From assembly GCF_001955695.1 (NCBI RefSeq), contig NZ_CP019236.1:4588001-4652000 (forward strand): a stretch of 64,000 nucleotides of DNA, read 5' to 3'. Positions 19,685-27,876 of the stretch are shown in pieces. A program made the position numbers and the translations under genes. Below the pieces are notes generated by a model. That model did not search any database, was not told the DNA's origin, and worked only from the letters and a program-made list of their open reading frames with translations. Source of the DNA: Rhodoferax koreense. GTDB lineage: Bacteria > Pseudomonadota > Gammaproteobacteria > Burkholderiales > Burkholderiaceae_C. Numbering within the stretch: the stretch's first letter is position 1; the number at the start of each line of letters is the position of its first letter.

Positions 19685-22447
19685 TCAAAGGCTCTTCAGC
19701 ATTTCGCCGACCTCGGCCTGAGCGGGAAACTTGTCGCCGAGTTTGGCCAATTCCGTCAGGAGGGGCTTGGCCTGCCCCTTGTCACCGGATTTCAGGTAGA
19801 TCTTGGCCAGATTCAGCTTGAATATGGGATTCTGCGGCTGCAGGTCGACGGCTTTCTTCTGCCAATCGAGCGCCTTGGCCGGCTCGTTCTGGTCGAGCAG
19901 CAACATGGCCAGGGTGTCGATGAAGGCGGGCTGGTTGGGCATCAGCGCATTGGCCTTTTCAGCATAGCTCACGGCCTTGTCCTTCTTGAGCTGACCACTG
20001 ACCCATGCCAGGTTGTTGAACGCGGCGGCATTGTCCGGCTGAATCTGAACCACTGCGCTATACAGTTTCTCGGCGGTGGCATAGTCCTTCTTAGACAGGG
20101 CCGTGTCTCCCTGGTAGAAGAGGAAGGCGACATCCTTCGGATGTTCCTTGATCCAATTGGCCGAGAATTTCTCCGCATCGGCCGTGCGTCCTGCGGCGAC
20201 CATGGTGGCGTGGAGCTTCAATGCGGGCTCGACCGCACCGGTTTGTTTCAACCCGGTTTGGTAGGCGGCGATAGCTTCATCCCACTTCTTTGCGAAAGCG
20301 TAGCTGTCACCTTCGAGCAGGTAGCCGATGCTTTCTTTCGGCCGCTGGCGCTGGATGGTGCGTGCCGTGGTAACCGCCGCCTGGTAGTTGTTAGCACCGG
20401 CGTCCATCATGACAAGAGCGCGTTGCGCATCAAGGTAATCGGGCTTGAGCGACAAGGCCTTGTTCAGGCTCTGCCTTGCACTTTCCTTGTTCTTGTCGGC
20501 CATGTAGGCTTCGGCCAGTCGCATCTGAACCTGCGGAGCCTGCGGCTGCAGGGCGGCGGTCTTGGTGAATGTCGTGATGGCCTGGTTGACCTCGCCGCTC
20601 GCCAGCTGTGCACGACCCAAGGCATCGAGCAACTCAGGCTTGTCGGGAATCACGGACAGGGCACTTTGCGCGGCGGACACGGCTTGCTTGGAATCCCGAT
20701 TGCGCAGCAGGTAGTCGATCAACAACAGTCTTGGCTGGACGTCACTGGGATTGGCATTGACCGCATTGGTAATGAGTCCCGCCACCTCATCCTTCGTCCC
20801 ACCGGCGCGGGCGCGCAGTTCTGCCAGAGCCAACAGCGCCTGTCCGTTCTTTGGCTCCTTGGCCAGGACGTTCTCGAAGCGCGCCTTCGCCTGATCCGGC
20901 TTTTTGTCCGCCATGTCCAACGCCGCCAGGCTGGCAACCGCCGGAAAGTACGTGGGGCTGATTTTCAAGGCCGCTTCGAAGCTGTTGCGTGCCGCCGCGG
21001 TGTCCTTCATCGCCAACTGGGTCCTGCCGCGAAGGTTGGCCGCCAGCGGGCTCGCCGGTTGTTTCTTCTCTAGGCCGGCAATCGCCTTCAGGGCCTTGTC
21101 GTAGTCTTTCCGGCGCAGGTTGGCACTGATCAGCGCCAGATCCGCCGTCACGCCGGCATCCGAAGAAGCGATATTTTCAAGTTCCACGAACGCGGCGTTG
21201 GCATCACCCCCGATCAAGTGTGTCAATGCCAGCGAGGTGCGATTGCGGACGTCCTTCGGATTGAGCTTGGTCGCCTTGGCGAAAGCGTCCTCGGCCTTCT
21301 TGACGTCGCCATTCTGCAGGTAGACCTCACCAGCCAGCGACAGGAGGCTGGGGTCGGTATCGATCTTCGGCATGACAGGGGTCAACGTGGCCAGCGCCTT
21401 GTCCGGCTGACCGGTACGCAGATAGGTCATCGTCAGCAACCGTCGCGCGCTCAATGATTCCGGATTGGCCTGCACAACCTTGCTCAGGTACACCTCAGCC
21501 TGCAGGAAGGAATTCAGTTGGAACTCGATGGCGCCCGCGAGTTGCATCGTCTTCACATTCTCGGGCGCAATCTTCAGCAGTTGCAACACGAGTTCCCTGG
21601 CTGCCGGAAACTCCTTGTTCTGGTAGGCATACTGGGCCTCGAAATACTTGGTCTGCGGGTGTGCCGGCGCCACCTTCTTCAGTGCCTCGAGTTCCTTCTT
21701 GGCATCCTCGAGCTTGTTTTGTTGCAGCAGGATATTCAATACGCCCGCACGGCCGGTGAGATAGTCCGGCTTGATTTCGAAGGTCTTGCGGTATGCAGCG
21801 AGTGCCCCGTCCAGATCGCTCTTCGCAAAGACCAGAAAATCGCCCTTGAGTTTCCACACATCGGGATTTTGTGGCGCCTTTGCCGTCAAGTTGTCGATGA
21901 GTGTGGAGGCGCCTGCAAAGTCCTTGATCTCGACCTGGCTTCGCGCCTGGGCGATCATGGCGTTCACGTTCGACGGCTCGGCCGCCAGCGCGCTGTCCAA
22001 TGCCGCTCGCGACTGTTCGGTCATGCCCTGCGCTGCGTAGGCATTGCTCAACACGATCAGGAAATCCGCCTTGGCAGCGGGTGCGGTCAGTTGGACCTTG
22101 CCCAGGTCATCGGTGATCTTGCGGAACTTGCCCTGCGCGGCCAGCGCTTTGGCCAGTGGTGGCACCACCTGGTCATCGGGGTACTTGAGGTCGCGTGCCT
22201 TGGCGAATTCGATTTCCGCAGCCGCGGCCTCTCCACTGTTGATCAAGGCCGTGCCAAGCAGGAAACGGGCCTCCGCGGAGTCCGGCTTCTTGAGCAGGAG
22301 GTTCTTGATCTGGATCGCGGCTGCCTTGTTGTCGTTCTTGGCCAGATATTCCTTGGCCGAAGACATGAGCTTGTCGGGATCGTCACCCCCGCAGGCGACG
22401 AGCAAAAGGGAGATCAGCAGCGCGGGGACGATTCTGGAGGCATTCAT
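19685..22447 (-). CDS. prsT: XrtA/PEP-CTERM system TPR-repeat lipoprotein PrsT
   Basis: Large envelope lipoprotein of the exosortase A system. It has 920 residues, with a type II signal ending in LVAC and lipid-attachment cysteine C19. The rest is a near-continuous array of tetratricopeptide repeats (AKEYLAKNDNKAAAIQIKNLLLKKPDSAEARFLLG and many later units). The length fits the PrsT family of about 900 residues. TPR lipoproteins of polysaccharide loci commonly scaffold export machinery, so a role in EPS or PEP-CTERM protein handling is inferred. It lies 40 bases downstream of prsR and directly upstream of the protease. Confidence 0.93.
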   Translation of the reverse strand: MNASRIVPALLISLLLVACGGDDPDKLMSSAKEYLAKNDNKAAAIQIKNLLLKKPDSAEARFLLGTALINSGEAAAAEIEFAKARDLKYPDDQVVPPLAKALAAQGKFRKITDDLGKVQLTAPAAKADFLIVLSNAYAAQGMTEQSRAALDSALAAEPSNVNAMIAQARSQVEIKDFAGASTLIDNLTAKAPQNPDVWKLKGDFLVFAKSDLDGALAAYRKTFEIKPDYLTGRAGVLNILLQQNKLEDAKKELEALKKVAPAHPQTKYFEAQYAYQNKEFPAARELVLQLLKIAPENVKTMQLAGAIEFQLNSFLQAEVYLSKVVQANPESLSARRLLTMTYLRTGQPDKALATLTPVMPKIDTDPSLLSLAGEVYLQNGDVKKAEDAFAKATKLNPKDVRNRTSLALTHLIGGDANAAFVELENIASSDAGVTADLALISANLRRKDYDKALKAIAGLEKKQPASPLAANLRGRTQLAMKDTAAARNSFEAALKISPTYFPAVASLAALDMADKKPDQAKARFENVLAKEPKNGQALLALAELRARAGGTKDEVAGLITNAVNANPSDVQPRLLLIDYLLRNRDSKQAVSAAQSALSVIPDKPELLDALGRAQLASGEVNQAITTFTKTAALQPQAPQVQMRLAEAYMADKNKESARQSLNKALSLKPDYLDAQRALVMMDAGANNYQAAVTTARTIQRQRPKESIGYLLEGDSYAFAKKWDEAIAAYQTGLKQTGAVEPALKLHATMVAAGRTADAEKFSANWIKEHPKDVAFLFYQGDTALSKKDYATAEKLYSAVVQIQPDNAAAFNNLAWVSGQLKKDKAVSYAEKANALMPNQPAFIDTLAMLLLDQNEPAKALDWQKKAVDLQPQNPIFKLNLAKIYLKSGDKGQAKPLLTELAKLGDKFPAQAEVGEMLKSL

Positions 22448-22487
22448 TTCGAGGATCTCTGAGAAAGGGGGTGGAGGCGGAACTGAT

Positions 22488-23849
22488 TCACTTCAGCCCC
22501 AGTCGATGCATCAAGTCGTAGAGCGTCGGGCGACTCACGCCCAACAACTCGGCCGCCTTGGCGATGTTGCCATTGACACGCCCGAGGGCCGCAATGATCG
22601 CGTTTTTTTCCGCGTTGTCTCTGATCGCGCGCAAATCCAGTGAGTCGTCCATCTGGTCTTCGGTTGGCTGGTCGATACCGATGTCTTCCGCGGAAATCTG
22701 ATTACCGTCGGCCATGATCACCGCGCGCCGCATGCAGTTTTCCAACTCCCGGATGTTGCCTGGCCAGCCATAGGATTCGATCGCGCGAACCGCGCCCTCG
22801 TTGAGATTCAAGGTGCCACGGTTTTGTTCCTGCACGAAGCGCCGCAGGAACGAATAGGCCAGCAGCGCGGCGTCACCCTTGCGCGCGCGAAGCGGTGGAA
22901 TGTTGACGACGATCTCGGCCAATCGGTAATACAAGTCTTCGCGGAAGCGGCCTTCCTTGCTCAGAGCCTTGAGGTCCTGGTGAGTGGCACACACGATTCT
23001 CACGTCCACGGGAATTTCCTGGCGTCCGCCGACACGCTCGATGGTGCGCTCCTGGAGGAACCGCAGCAGTTTGGCTTGCAGGGTGAAAGGCAGATCGCCG
23101 ATTTCGTCGAGCATCAACGTGCCGCCGTTGGCGGTTTCGATCTTGCCCAGTGTCATCTTGGCAGCGCCGGTGAAAGCACCCTTCTCGTAGCCGAACAACT
23201 CGCTTTCCAGCAGGTTCTCGGGGATGGCGGCGCAATTGATGGCAACGAATTTGCCGGACTTGCGCGGCGAAGCCTGGTGCAGGCCGCGCGCCAGCACTTC
23301 CTTGCCAGTCCCACTTTCGCCGAGAAGCATCACGGTGGCGGTGCTGTTGGCCACCTTTTCGATGGTGCGACAGATGCGCAGCATCTCCGGATCACGCGTG
23401 ATCAGCCCAGACAGGGCATCGGGCTGATGCATCTCCTGCAGACGGCGGTTTTCCTTCTGCAGTTCGAACATGCGGAACGCGCGCTCGATCGTGAGATTCA
23501 GCAGTTCCGGCTCAAAGGGCTTGGCGAAGAAATCGTACGCCCCCAGGGCCACGGCACGCAGGGCGTTGGCCTGGTCGTTCTGGCCGGTCAGCACGATGAC
23601 CTTGGTGTCGGGCTGCACCGAAATGATCTGCTCGAGCAACCGAAAGCCCTCGCTGACACCGTCGGCATCGGGTGGCAGGCCGAGATCCATGGTCACCACC
23701 GCAGGTGCGTGGCGGCGCAATTGCACCAACGCACTTTCGCGGTCGTTCGCGGTGACCGATTCGAATCGGTCGACCGACCACTTGATTTGTTTTTGCAGTG
23801 CTGGATCGTCTTCCACGATCAGCAGGGAACGCGTCGATTCAGAGGTCAT
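22488..23849 (-). CDS. prsR: sigma-54-dependent response regulator PrsR
   Basis: 453 residues. The receiver domain has phospho-acceptor D55 in VTMDLGLPP. The AAA+ sigma-54 activation domain has Walker A GESGTGKE at 177-184 and the sigma-54-contacting loop GAFTGA at 224-229. A Fis-type helix-turn-helix occupies about 412-453. It belongs to the PEP-CTERM-box response regulator family (TIGR02915). Its ATG overlaps the prsK stop by four bases, so PrsK is the expected kinase. In floc-forming betaproteobacteria PrsK/PrsR with RpoN activate PEP-CTERM genes. Targets here may include the sigma-54 promoter at 16446. Confidence 0.95.
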   Translation of the reverse strand: MTSESTRSLLIVEDDPALQKQIKWSVDRFESVTANDRESALVQLRRHAPAVVTMDLGLPPDADGVSEGFRLLEQIISVQPDTKVIVLTGQNDQANALRAVALGAYDFFAKPFEPELLNLTIERAFRMFELQKENRRLQEMHQPDALSGLITRDPEMLRICRTIEKVANSTATVMLLGESGTGKEVLARGLHQASPRKSGKFVAINCAAIPENLLESELFGYEKGAFTGAAKMTLGKIETANGGTLMLDEIGDLPFTLQAKLLRFLQERTIERVGGRQEIPVDVRIVCATHQDLKALSKEGRFREDLYYRLAEIVVNIPPLRARKGDAALLAYSFLRRFVQEQNRGTLNLNEGAVRAIESYGWPGNIRELENCMRRAVIMADGNQISAEDIGIDQPTEDQMDDSLDLRAIRDNAEKNAIIAALGRVNGNIAKAAELLGVSRPTLYDLMHRLGLK

Positions 23850-25960
23850 GGCACGTCCAAAAGTTGCAGGTCGGAATGGGGTTGCAGATCGAAAAGAGGG
23901 AGAAGAATGGTGACCTGGGTCCCCTTGTTGAGTTCACTCTGAACCAAGATCTTCCCCCCTAATTCCTGCACGTACAAGAAGCTTTCGTAGGCACCGATGC
24001 CCATCCCGGCTTGTTTGGTGGTTTGAAACGGCTTGAACAGCCGTTCGCGAACGAATTCTTCGGACATCCCCTGACCGGTATCCTCGACGACGATGCGGGC
24101 CTGGCCACTCGCACGGTCCAGCGTCAACTGCACGAGGCCGCTGAGTTCGGTGGCATCGAAAGCGTTCTGCACCACGTGGCCTACGATACGCTCCAGACGT
24201 TCCTCATGGCCACGAGTCACGACACGTTCGCCGAGCTTGACCTCCAGATGCCGGCCCCTGCTCGTGGCCACGGCCGCGATGCGTTGGACGATGGCCGCCA
24301 GATCGACACCCACGGCCGTACCGGTCGGCGTGGCTCCCTCACGCAATTGAAGCATCAGCTGGCGCATCCTGTCCAACGAATTTTCCACGGTCATCAGCAT
24401 GTCCTGCTGGAATTCGGGGTTGGCATGCAGGCGCTTGGCGTTCTTCAGCATCAGGGACAACTGGGTCACGATGTTCTTGAGATCGTGCACCACGAAGGCC
24501 GACATCCGGTTGAAGGCATCGAATTTCCGAACCTCGAGCAGTGCCTCGGTAGCCTGCATCTGCGACAGAAAACTCGCTGCCTGTCGGCCGGCCGTCTTGA
24601 GAAGATCGTTCACCTCCCAGTTCACGTCGATGTTGGCTCGCGCACTGGCCAGCACGACGAAGCCGATCATGTCGTGGCCCACGATCAGCGGCACGATCAG
24701 CCATGCCTGCGGCATCTGTTGCAGCCAGCCTGGCAAAGCCATGGCGCCGTAGCGCTGGGGATAGGACCGGTACTCGGCCAGATTGACCACCCAGCCGCTG
24801 CTGGCCAGGAACCGGCACAGCGGCGAATCGACCGGCTCGGTGTCGGTCGTCTCCGCGAGGTTGCGCCGCGCGGTCTGGCGGAACACGGTGCCGCCGCCGC
24901 TGCTCTTCATCCACAGCCCGCCGCCGGGGCTTTCCAGCATGTCGGCCAGGCCGCGCACCACCTGCTGTCCCATCTCCTCGGGTGAATTGTTGGTCGACAG
25001 CGTCTGCGTGAATTTGAGCCACTCTTCCCGGTAGTCGTAGCGGTAACGAAAAAAGTGCTTGCCGATCAGCACCCTGAATTTCGCCCGCACCGAGCCCGAC
25101 AACGCCAGGATCATCAGTCCGACGATCGCCGAGAACACCAGGCCCAGCTGCAGCGCACGCCCCCACTCGCCACCAAAGTAGCGGACGTAGTAGCCGACGC
25201 CCGAAATGAACAACAGGTAGACACCGGCGGCGAATAGCGTGGCCGAATGGAACGCCGCCTTTTGCGAAATGCGTATCTTGGAGATCCAGTCGCGCCGCCG
25301 CGTCGTCGACAAGAAGATCAGCGGCACCATCAATGCATGCACCGCGCCCCGGATGCTCAGTGCATCGGCGTCAAGCTGGTTGAAAAGCACGGCCTGCGAA
25401 TACAAGTACAGGTCGAACAGGAATGTGCCGGCCAAGCCAAGGCTCACCGGTTTCACGTTCCAGCGGGAATCGTCTGTGACATTGCGATATACCTGCTCGA
25501 GCAGCACCAAGGCAAAGACCGACAGCGACATCGCGCTCATGAGCAGGAGCCCCGACGCCTCGCCGAGCCATTTGATGTCGAACCACGCAAAACCCTGCAC
25601 CACGAGCCCGAAGAGCAGCAGGATCACCGCAATCGCTGGCAGCGCGGCGATACCGGCAGGCAGTTTTTCACCCAGGTTCGGTCGGCACAGAACCAACATG
25701 AAACCAAACCAGCCCGCGTAACGCAGCAAATCGCCGACGCGACCGAGCATTAGCAGCCCCGGTTGTCCGCTCAACAGGAAAGCCATGTCGGCGCAGCCCC
25801 AGACGGCACTGGCAAAGACCGCAACCAGAAGGTAGACCGAAGATGCGCTTTGCGGCCTGCTCAGCCGCATCGTCCAGAAAAGCCGCAGCGCCAGCACAAG
25901 ATACAGGCTGCCTGCGAACGCGTAGCTCCAGGCCGCCAGGACGACGTTTTCCCTATCCAT
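23846..25960 (-). CDS. prsK: XrtA/PEP-CTERM system histidine kinase PrsK
   Basis: Membrane sensor kinase for PrsR. It has 704 residues, with about eight to nine N-terminal transmembrane helices (1-290), then a GAF-like domain (about 315-470). The HisKA-like block FVVHDLKNIVTQLS has phospho-acceptor H492. HATPase_c carries the N-box VVQNAFDAT and G-boxes VEDTGQGM and GMGIGAY. The multi-helix sensing domain and HDLKN phosphorylation site are typical of the family. It overlaps prsR by four bases and follows the sugar transferase gene after 51 bases. The signal sensed is unknown. Confidence 0.94.
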   Translation of the reverse strand: MDRENVVLAAWSYAFAGSLYLVLALRLFWTMRLSRPQSASSVYLLVAVFASAVWGCADMAFLLSGQPGLLMLGRVGDLLRYAGWFGFMLVLCRPNLGEKLPAGIAALPAIAVILLLFGLVVQGFAWFDIKWLGEASGLLLMSAMSLSVFALVLLEQVYRNVTDDSRWNVKPVSLGLAGTFLFDLYLYSQAVLFNQLDADALSIRGAVHALMVPLIFLSTTRRRDWISKIRISQKAAFHSATLFAAGVYLLFISGVGYYVRYFGGEWGRALQLGLVFSAIVGLMILALSGSVRAKFRVLIGKHFFRYRYDYREEWLKFTQTLSTNNSPEEMGQQVVRGLADMLESPGGGLWMKSSGGGTVFRQTARRNLAETTDTEPVDSPLCRFLASSGWVVNLAEYRSYPQRYGAMALPGWLQQMPQAWLIVPLIVGHDMIGFVVLASARANIDVNWEVNDLLKTAGRQAASFLSQMQATEALLEVRKFDAFNRMSAFVVHDLKNIVTQLSLMLKNAKRLHANPEFQQDMLMTVENSLDRMRQLMLQLREGATPTGTAVGVDLAAIVQRIAAVATSRGRHLEVKLGERVVTRGHEERLERIVGHVVQNAFDATELSGLVQLTLDRASGQARIVVEDTGQGMSEEFVRERLFKPFQTTKQAGMGIGAYESFLYVQELGGKILVQSELNKGTQVTILLPLFDLQPHSDLQLLDVP

Positions 25961-26011
25961 CGCACAAGCACATGAAGACGAAGCAACCCATCACGCCGTG
26001 CCGGTGATGAT

Positions 26012-27391
26012 TCAACGCGAACCCTTGGCCATGAGCACCACGCCAACGGTTTCAAAAAGAATCACGACGTCCAGAAACAGCGAATGGTTCTTGACGTAAT
26101 AAAGGTCGTACTGCAGCTTCTCGGCCGAGTCTTCCAGCGTCGCGCCGTAATGGTATTTGACCTGCGCCCAGCCGGTGACACCCGGCTTGACGCTCTGGCG
26201 CACTGCGTAATAGGGAATCTGGCGCGTGAGCTGATCCACGAAGTAAGGTCGCTCCGGGCGCGGTCCCACCATGCTCATCGAACCGTTGAGCACACAGAAC
26301 AATTGCGGCAGCTCGTCGATGCGCACCTTGCGGATGAAGCGTCCGACACGGGTCACGCGGTCGTCCTGCGCCGAAGCCCAGCGCGGCTTGCCGTCCTGCT
26401 CGGCATCGGTGCGCATGCTGCGGAACTTGACCACGTTGAACAACCGTCCGTTGAAGCCCACGCGCTCCTGGCGGTAGAAGATCGGCCCGCGGCTTTCCAT
26501 CACGATGAATGCCATCGTCACCAGCATGATCGGCAGGGTCAGCAGGATCAACACGATGGCACTGCAGATGTCGAACAGACGCTTGACCACGGTGCGAAGC
26601 CCGTCCTGGCTGAAACCATCTCCGAAGATCAGCCAGCCCGCGTTCACCGAGTCGAGCCGGATCTGGCCCTTGGTTTTCTCGAAATGCGTGGCCACGTCCA
26701 CCACCCGCACGCCATGCAGCTTGCAATCGAGCAATTCGCGCAGCGGCATGCTGCCGCCACGGCGCTCCATCAGCGCAACCACGATTTCATCGACCTCGAG
26801 CTCCAGCGCGGTGTCGGTCAGCGACTTGTGCTTGGACAGGATGCCCCACGCGGAAACCTCCGACTCGGCTTCGTTGGGACTGGCGTAATAGCCGACCACG
26901 TCCACGTGCGGATCTTCGTTTTTCAGCGTCTTGCCCACCAGCGCGGCGCGCGGGCCGGTGCCGAACACCAGCACGCGGTGGCGCATCATCGACTGCGGCG
27001 TGGAGTGCGCGACGTAGACGCGGTGAATCATCACCAACACGAAGCCGATCATGGCCGACATGGCGATCGATTCACGACTGGCCAGTGCGGTGGGAAACAC
27101 GGCGAACACCAGGAAGGTCAACGGGATCGCCAGCACCAGCGACAGGATCGCGCGGGCCCGCGACTGGCTGATCGAGCGGTTGTGCACACGCTGGTAGAAA
27201 CCCAGCGCGGTGTTGATCACCAACATGCCGAGTGACAACAGGCACGCATGCCCCACCAGCGAGACGGCCGATGCCCAATCTTCGCCGCGCCAGACGATGG
27301 CGGCCAAGACGGCGGCGATCACCAGACCCAAATCGAAGAAAACCTGCTGCAGCGTTCGTTTGTGCAGGTAGTGGTTGAAGATTTTGATCAT
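26012..27391 (-). CDS. XrtA-associated initiating sugar-phosphate transferase (TIGR03013, EpsB-like)
   Basis: Polyprenyl-phosphate sugar-1-phosphate transferase expected to start the exopolysaccharide repeat unit on its lipid carrier. It has 459 residues. N-terminal transmembrane helices (about 15-130) are followed by a CoA_binding_3-like Rossmann region (VLVFGTGPRAALVGKTL). A reentrant helix and the bacterial sugar transferase domain follow (ESRGPIFYRQERVGFNGRLF, KVRIDELPQLFCVLNGSMSMVGPRPERP). It is first in the minus-strand run leading to prsK-prsR-prsT. The sugar transferred cannot be read from sequence. Confidence 0.92.
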   Translation of the reverse strand: MIKIFNHYLHKRTLQQVFFDLGLVIAAVLAAIVWRGEDWASAVSLVGHACLLSLGMLVINTALGFYQRVHNRSISQSRARAILSLVLAIPLTFLVFAVFPTALASRESIAMSAMIGFVLVMIHRVYVAHSTPQSMMRHRVLVFGTGPRAALVGKTLKNEDPHVDVVGYYASPNEAESEVSAWGILSKHKSLTDTALELEVDEIVVALMERRGGSMPLRELLDCKLHGVRVVDVATHFEKTKGQIRLDSVNAGWLIFGDGFSQDGLRTVVKRLFDICSAIVLILLTLPIMLVTMAFIVMESRGPIFYRQERVGFNGRLFNVVKFRSMRTDAEQDGKPRWASAQDDRVTRVGRFIRKVRIDELPQLFCVLNGSMSMVGPRPERPYFVDQLTRQIPYYAVRQSVKPGVTGWAQVKYHYGATLEDSAEKLQYDLYYVKNHSLFLDVVILFETVGVVLMAKGSR

Positions 27392-27876
27392 GCGGAAGAT
27401 CCGCCCCAGCCATGCACGGACACGCGCGCCGCCCCTAACACAGCCATGGCGCGGCCGGCTCTCCTGGCAGAGACCTCGACAAAATCAGCAAGGGCTTCGA
27501 ATTCATAAAAAAAGATCATTGAATATCGTTGATTGCTTGTGTTCTTCTGACTGCCGTCGCCGCGTGGCGCACTGGACTCCGGGCGGCATCACGCAGCCCA
27601 CCGGCCCAAGTCCCAAGCTTGCCATTATGACTTTTTTGATATTGCGACAAGGCGGCGAACCGGCGCGCTGCCGGCGTTTTCGGCTGTATTACACATTCAC
27701 CGTTCGTATTTTTCTCACGCATGGAACCGCGGTGAAAGCAGGCCAAAAGATTGCATACAGACACTCGTGGAAACTGCGGCAGCCGCACGGCCGGCGAGGC
27801 GGCGGAGCGAGGAACGCCACAACTTGCGCATTTGCGCCACAATGTTTTGAGTTTCACCCGCTCAAGGACCCCCACG
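27392..27876. other. AT-rich intergenic region between the sugar transferase gene and acnA
   Basis: A 485-base gap between divergent genes. Two AT-rich islands (about 27500-27550 and 27620-27730) are where promoters would lie, but I cannot assign boxes with confidence. I see no gene, terminator or sigma-54 consensus in it. Confidence 0.5.

Noticed and set aside
21117..21135. TTGGCACTGATCAGCGCC as a second sigma-54 promoter
   Set aside because: Spacing from GG to GC is nine, not ten, and it lies inside prsT in antisense orientation.
23848..23870. TGGCACGTCCAAAAGTTGCA near prsR/prsK as a sigma-54 site
   Set aside because: Spacing between the -24 and -12 halves is far too long, and it is within prsK coding sequence.
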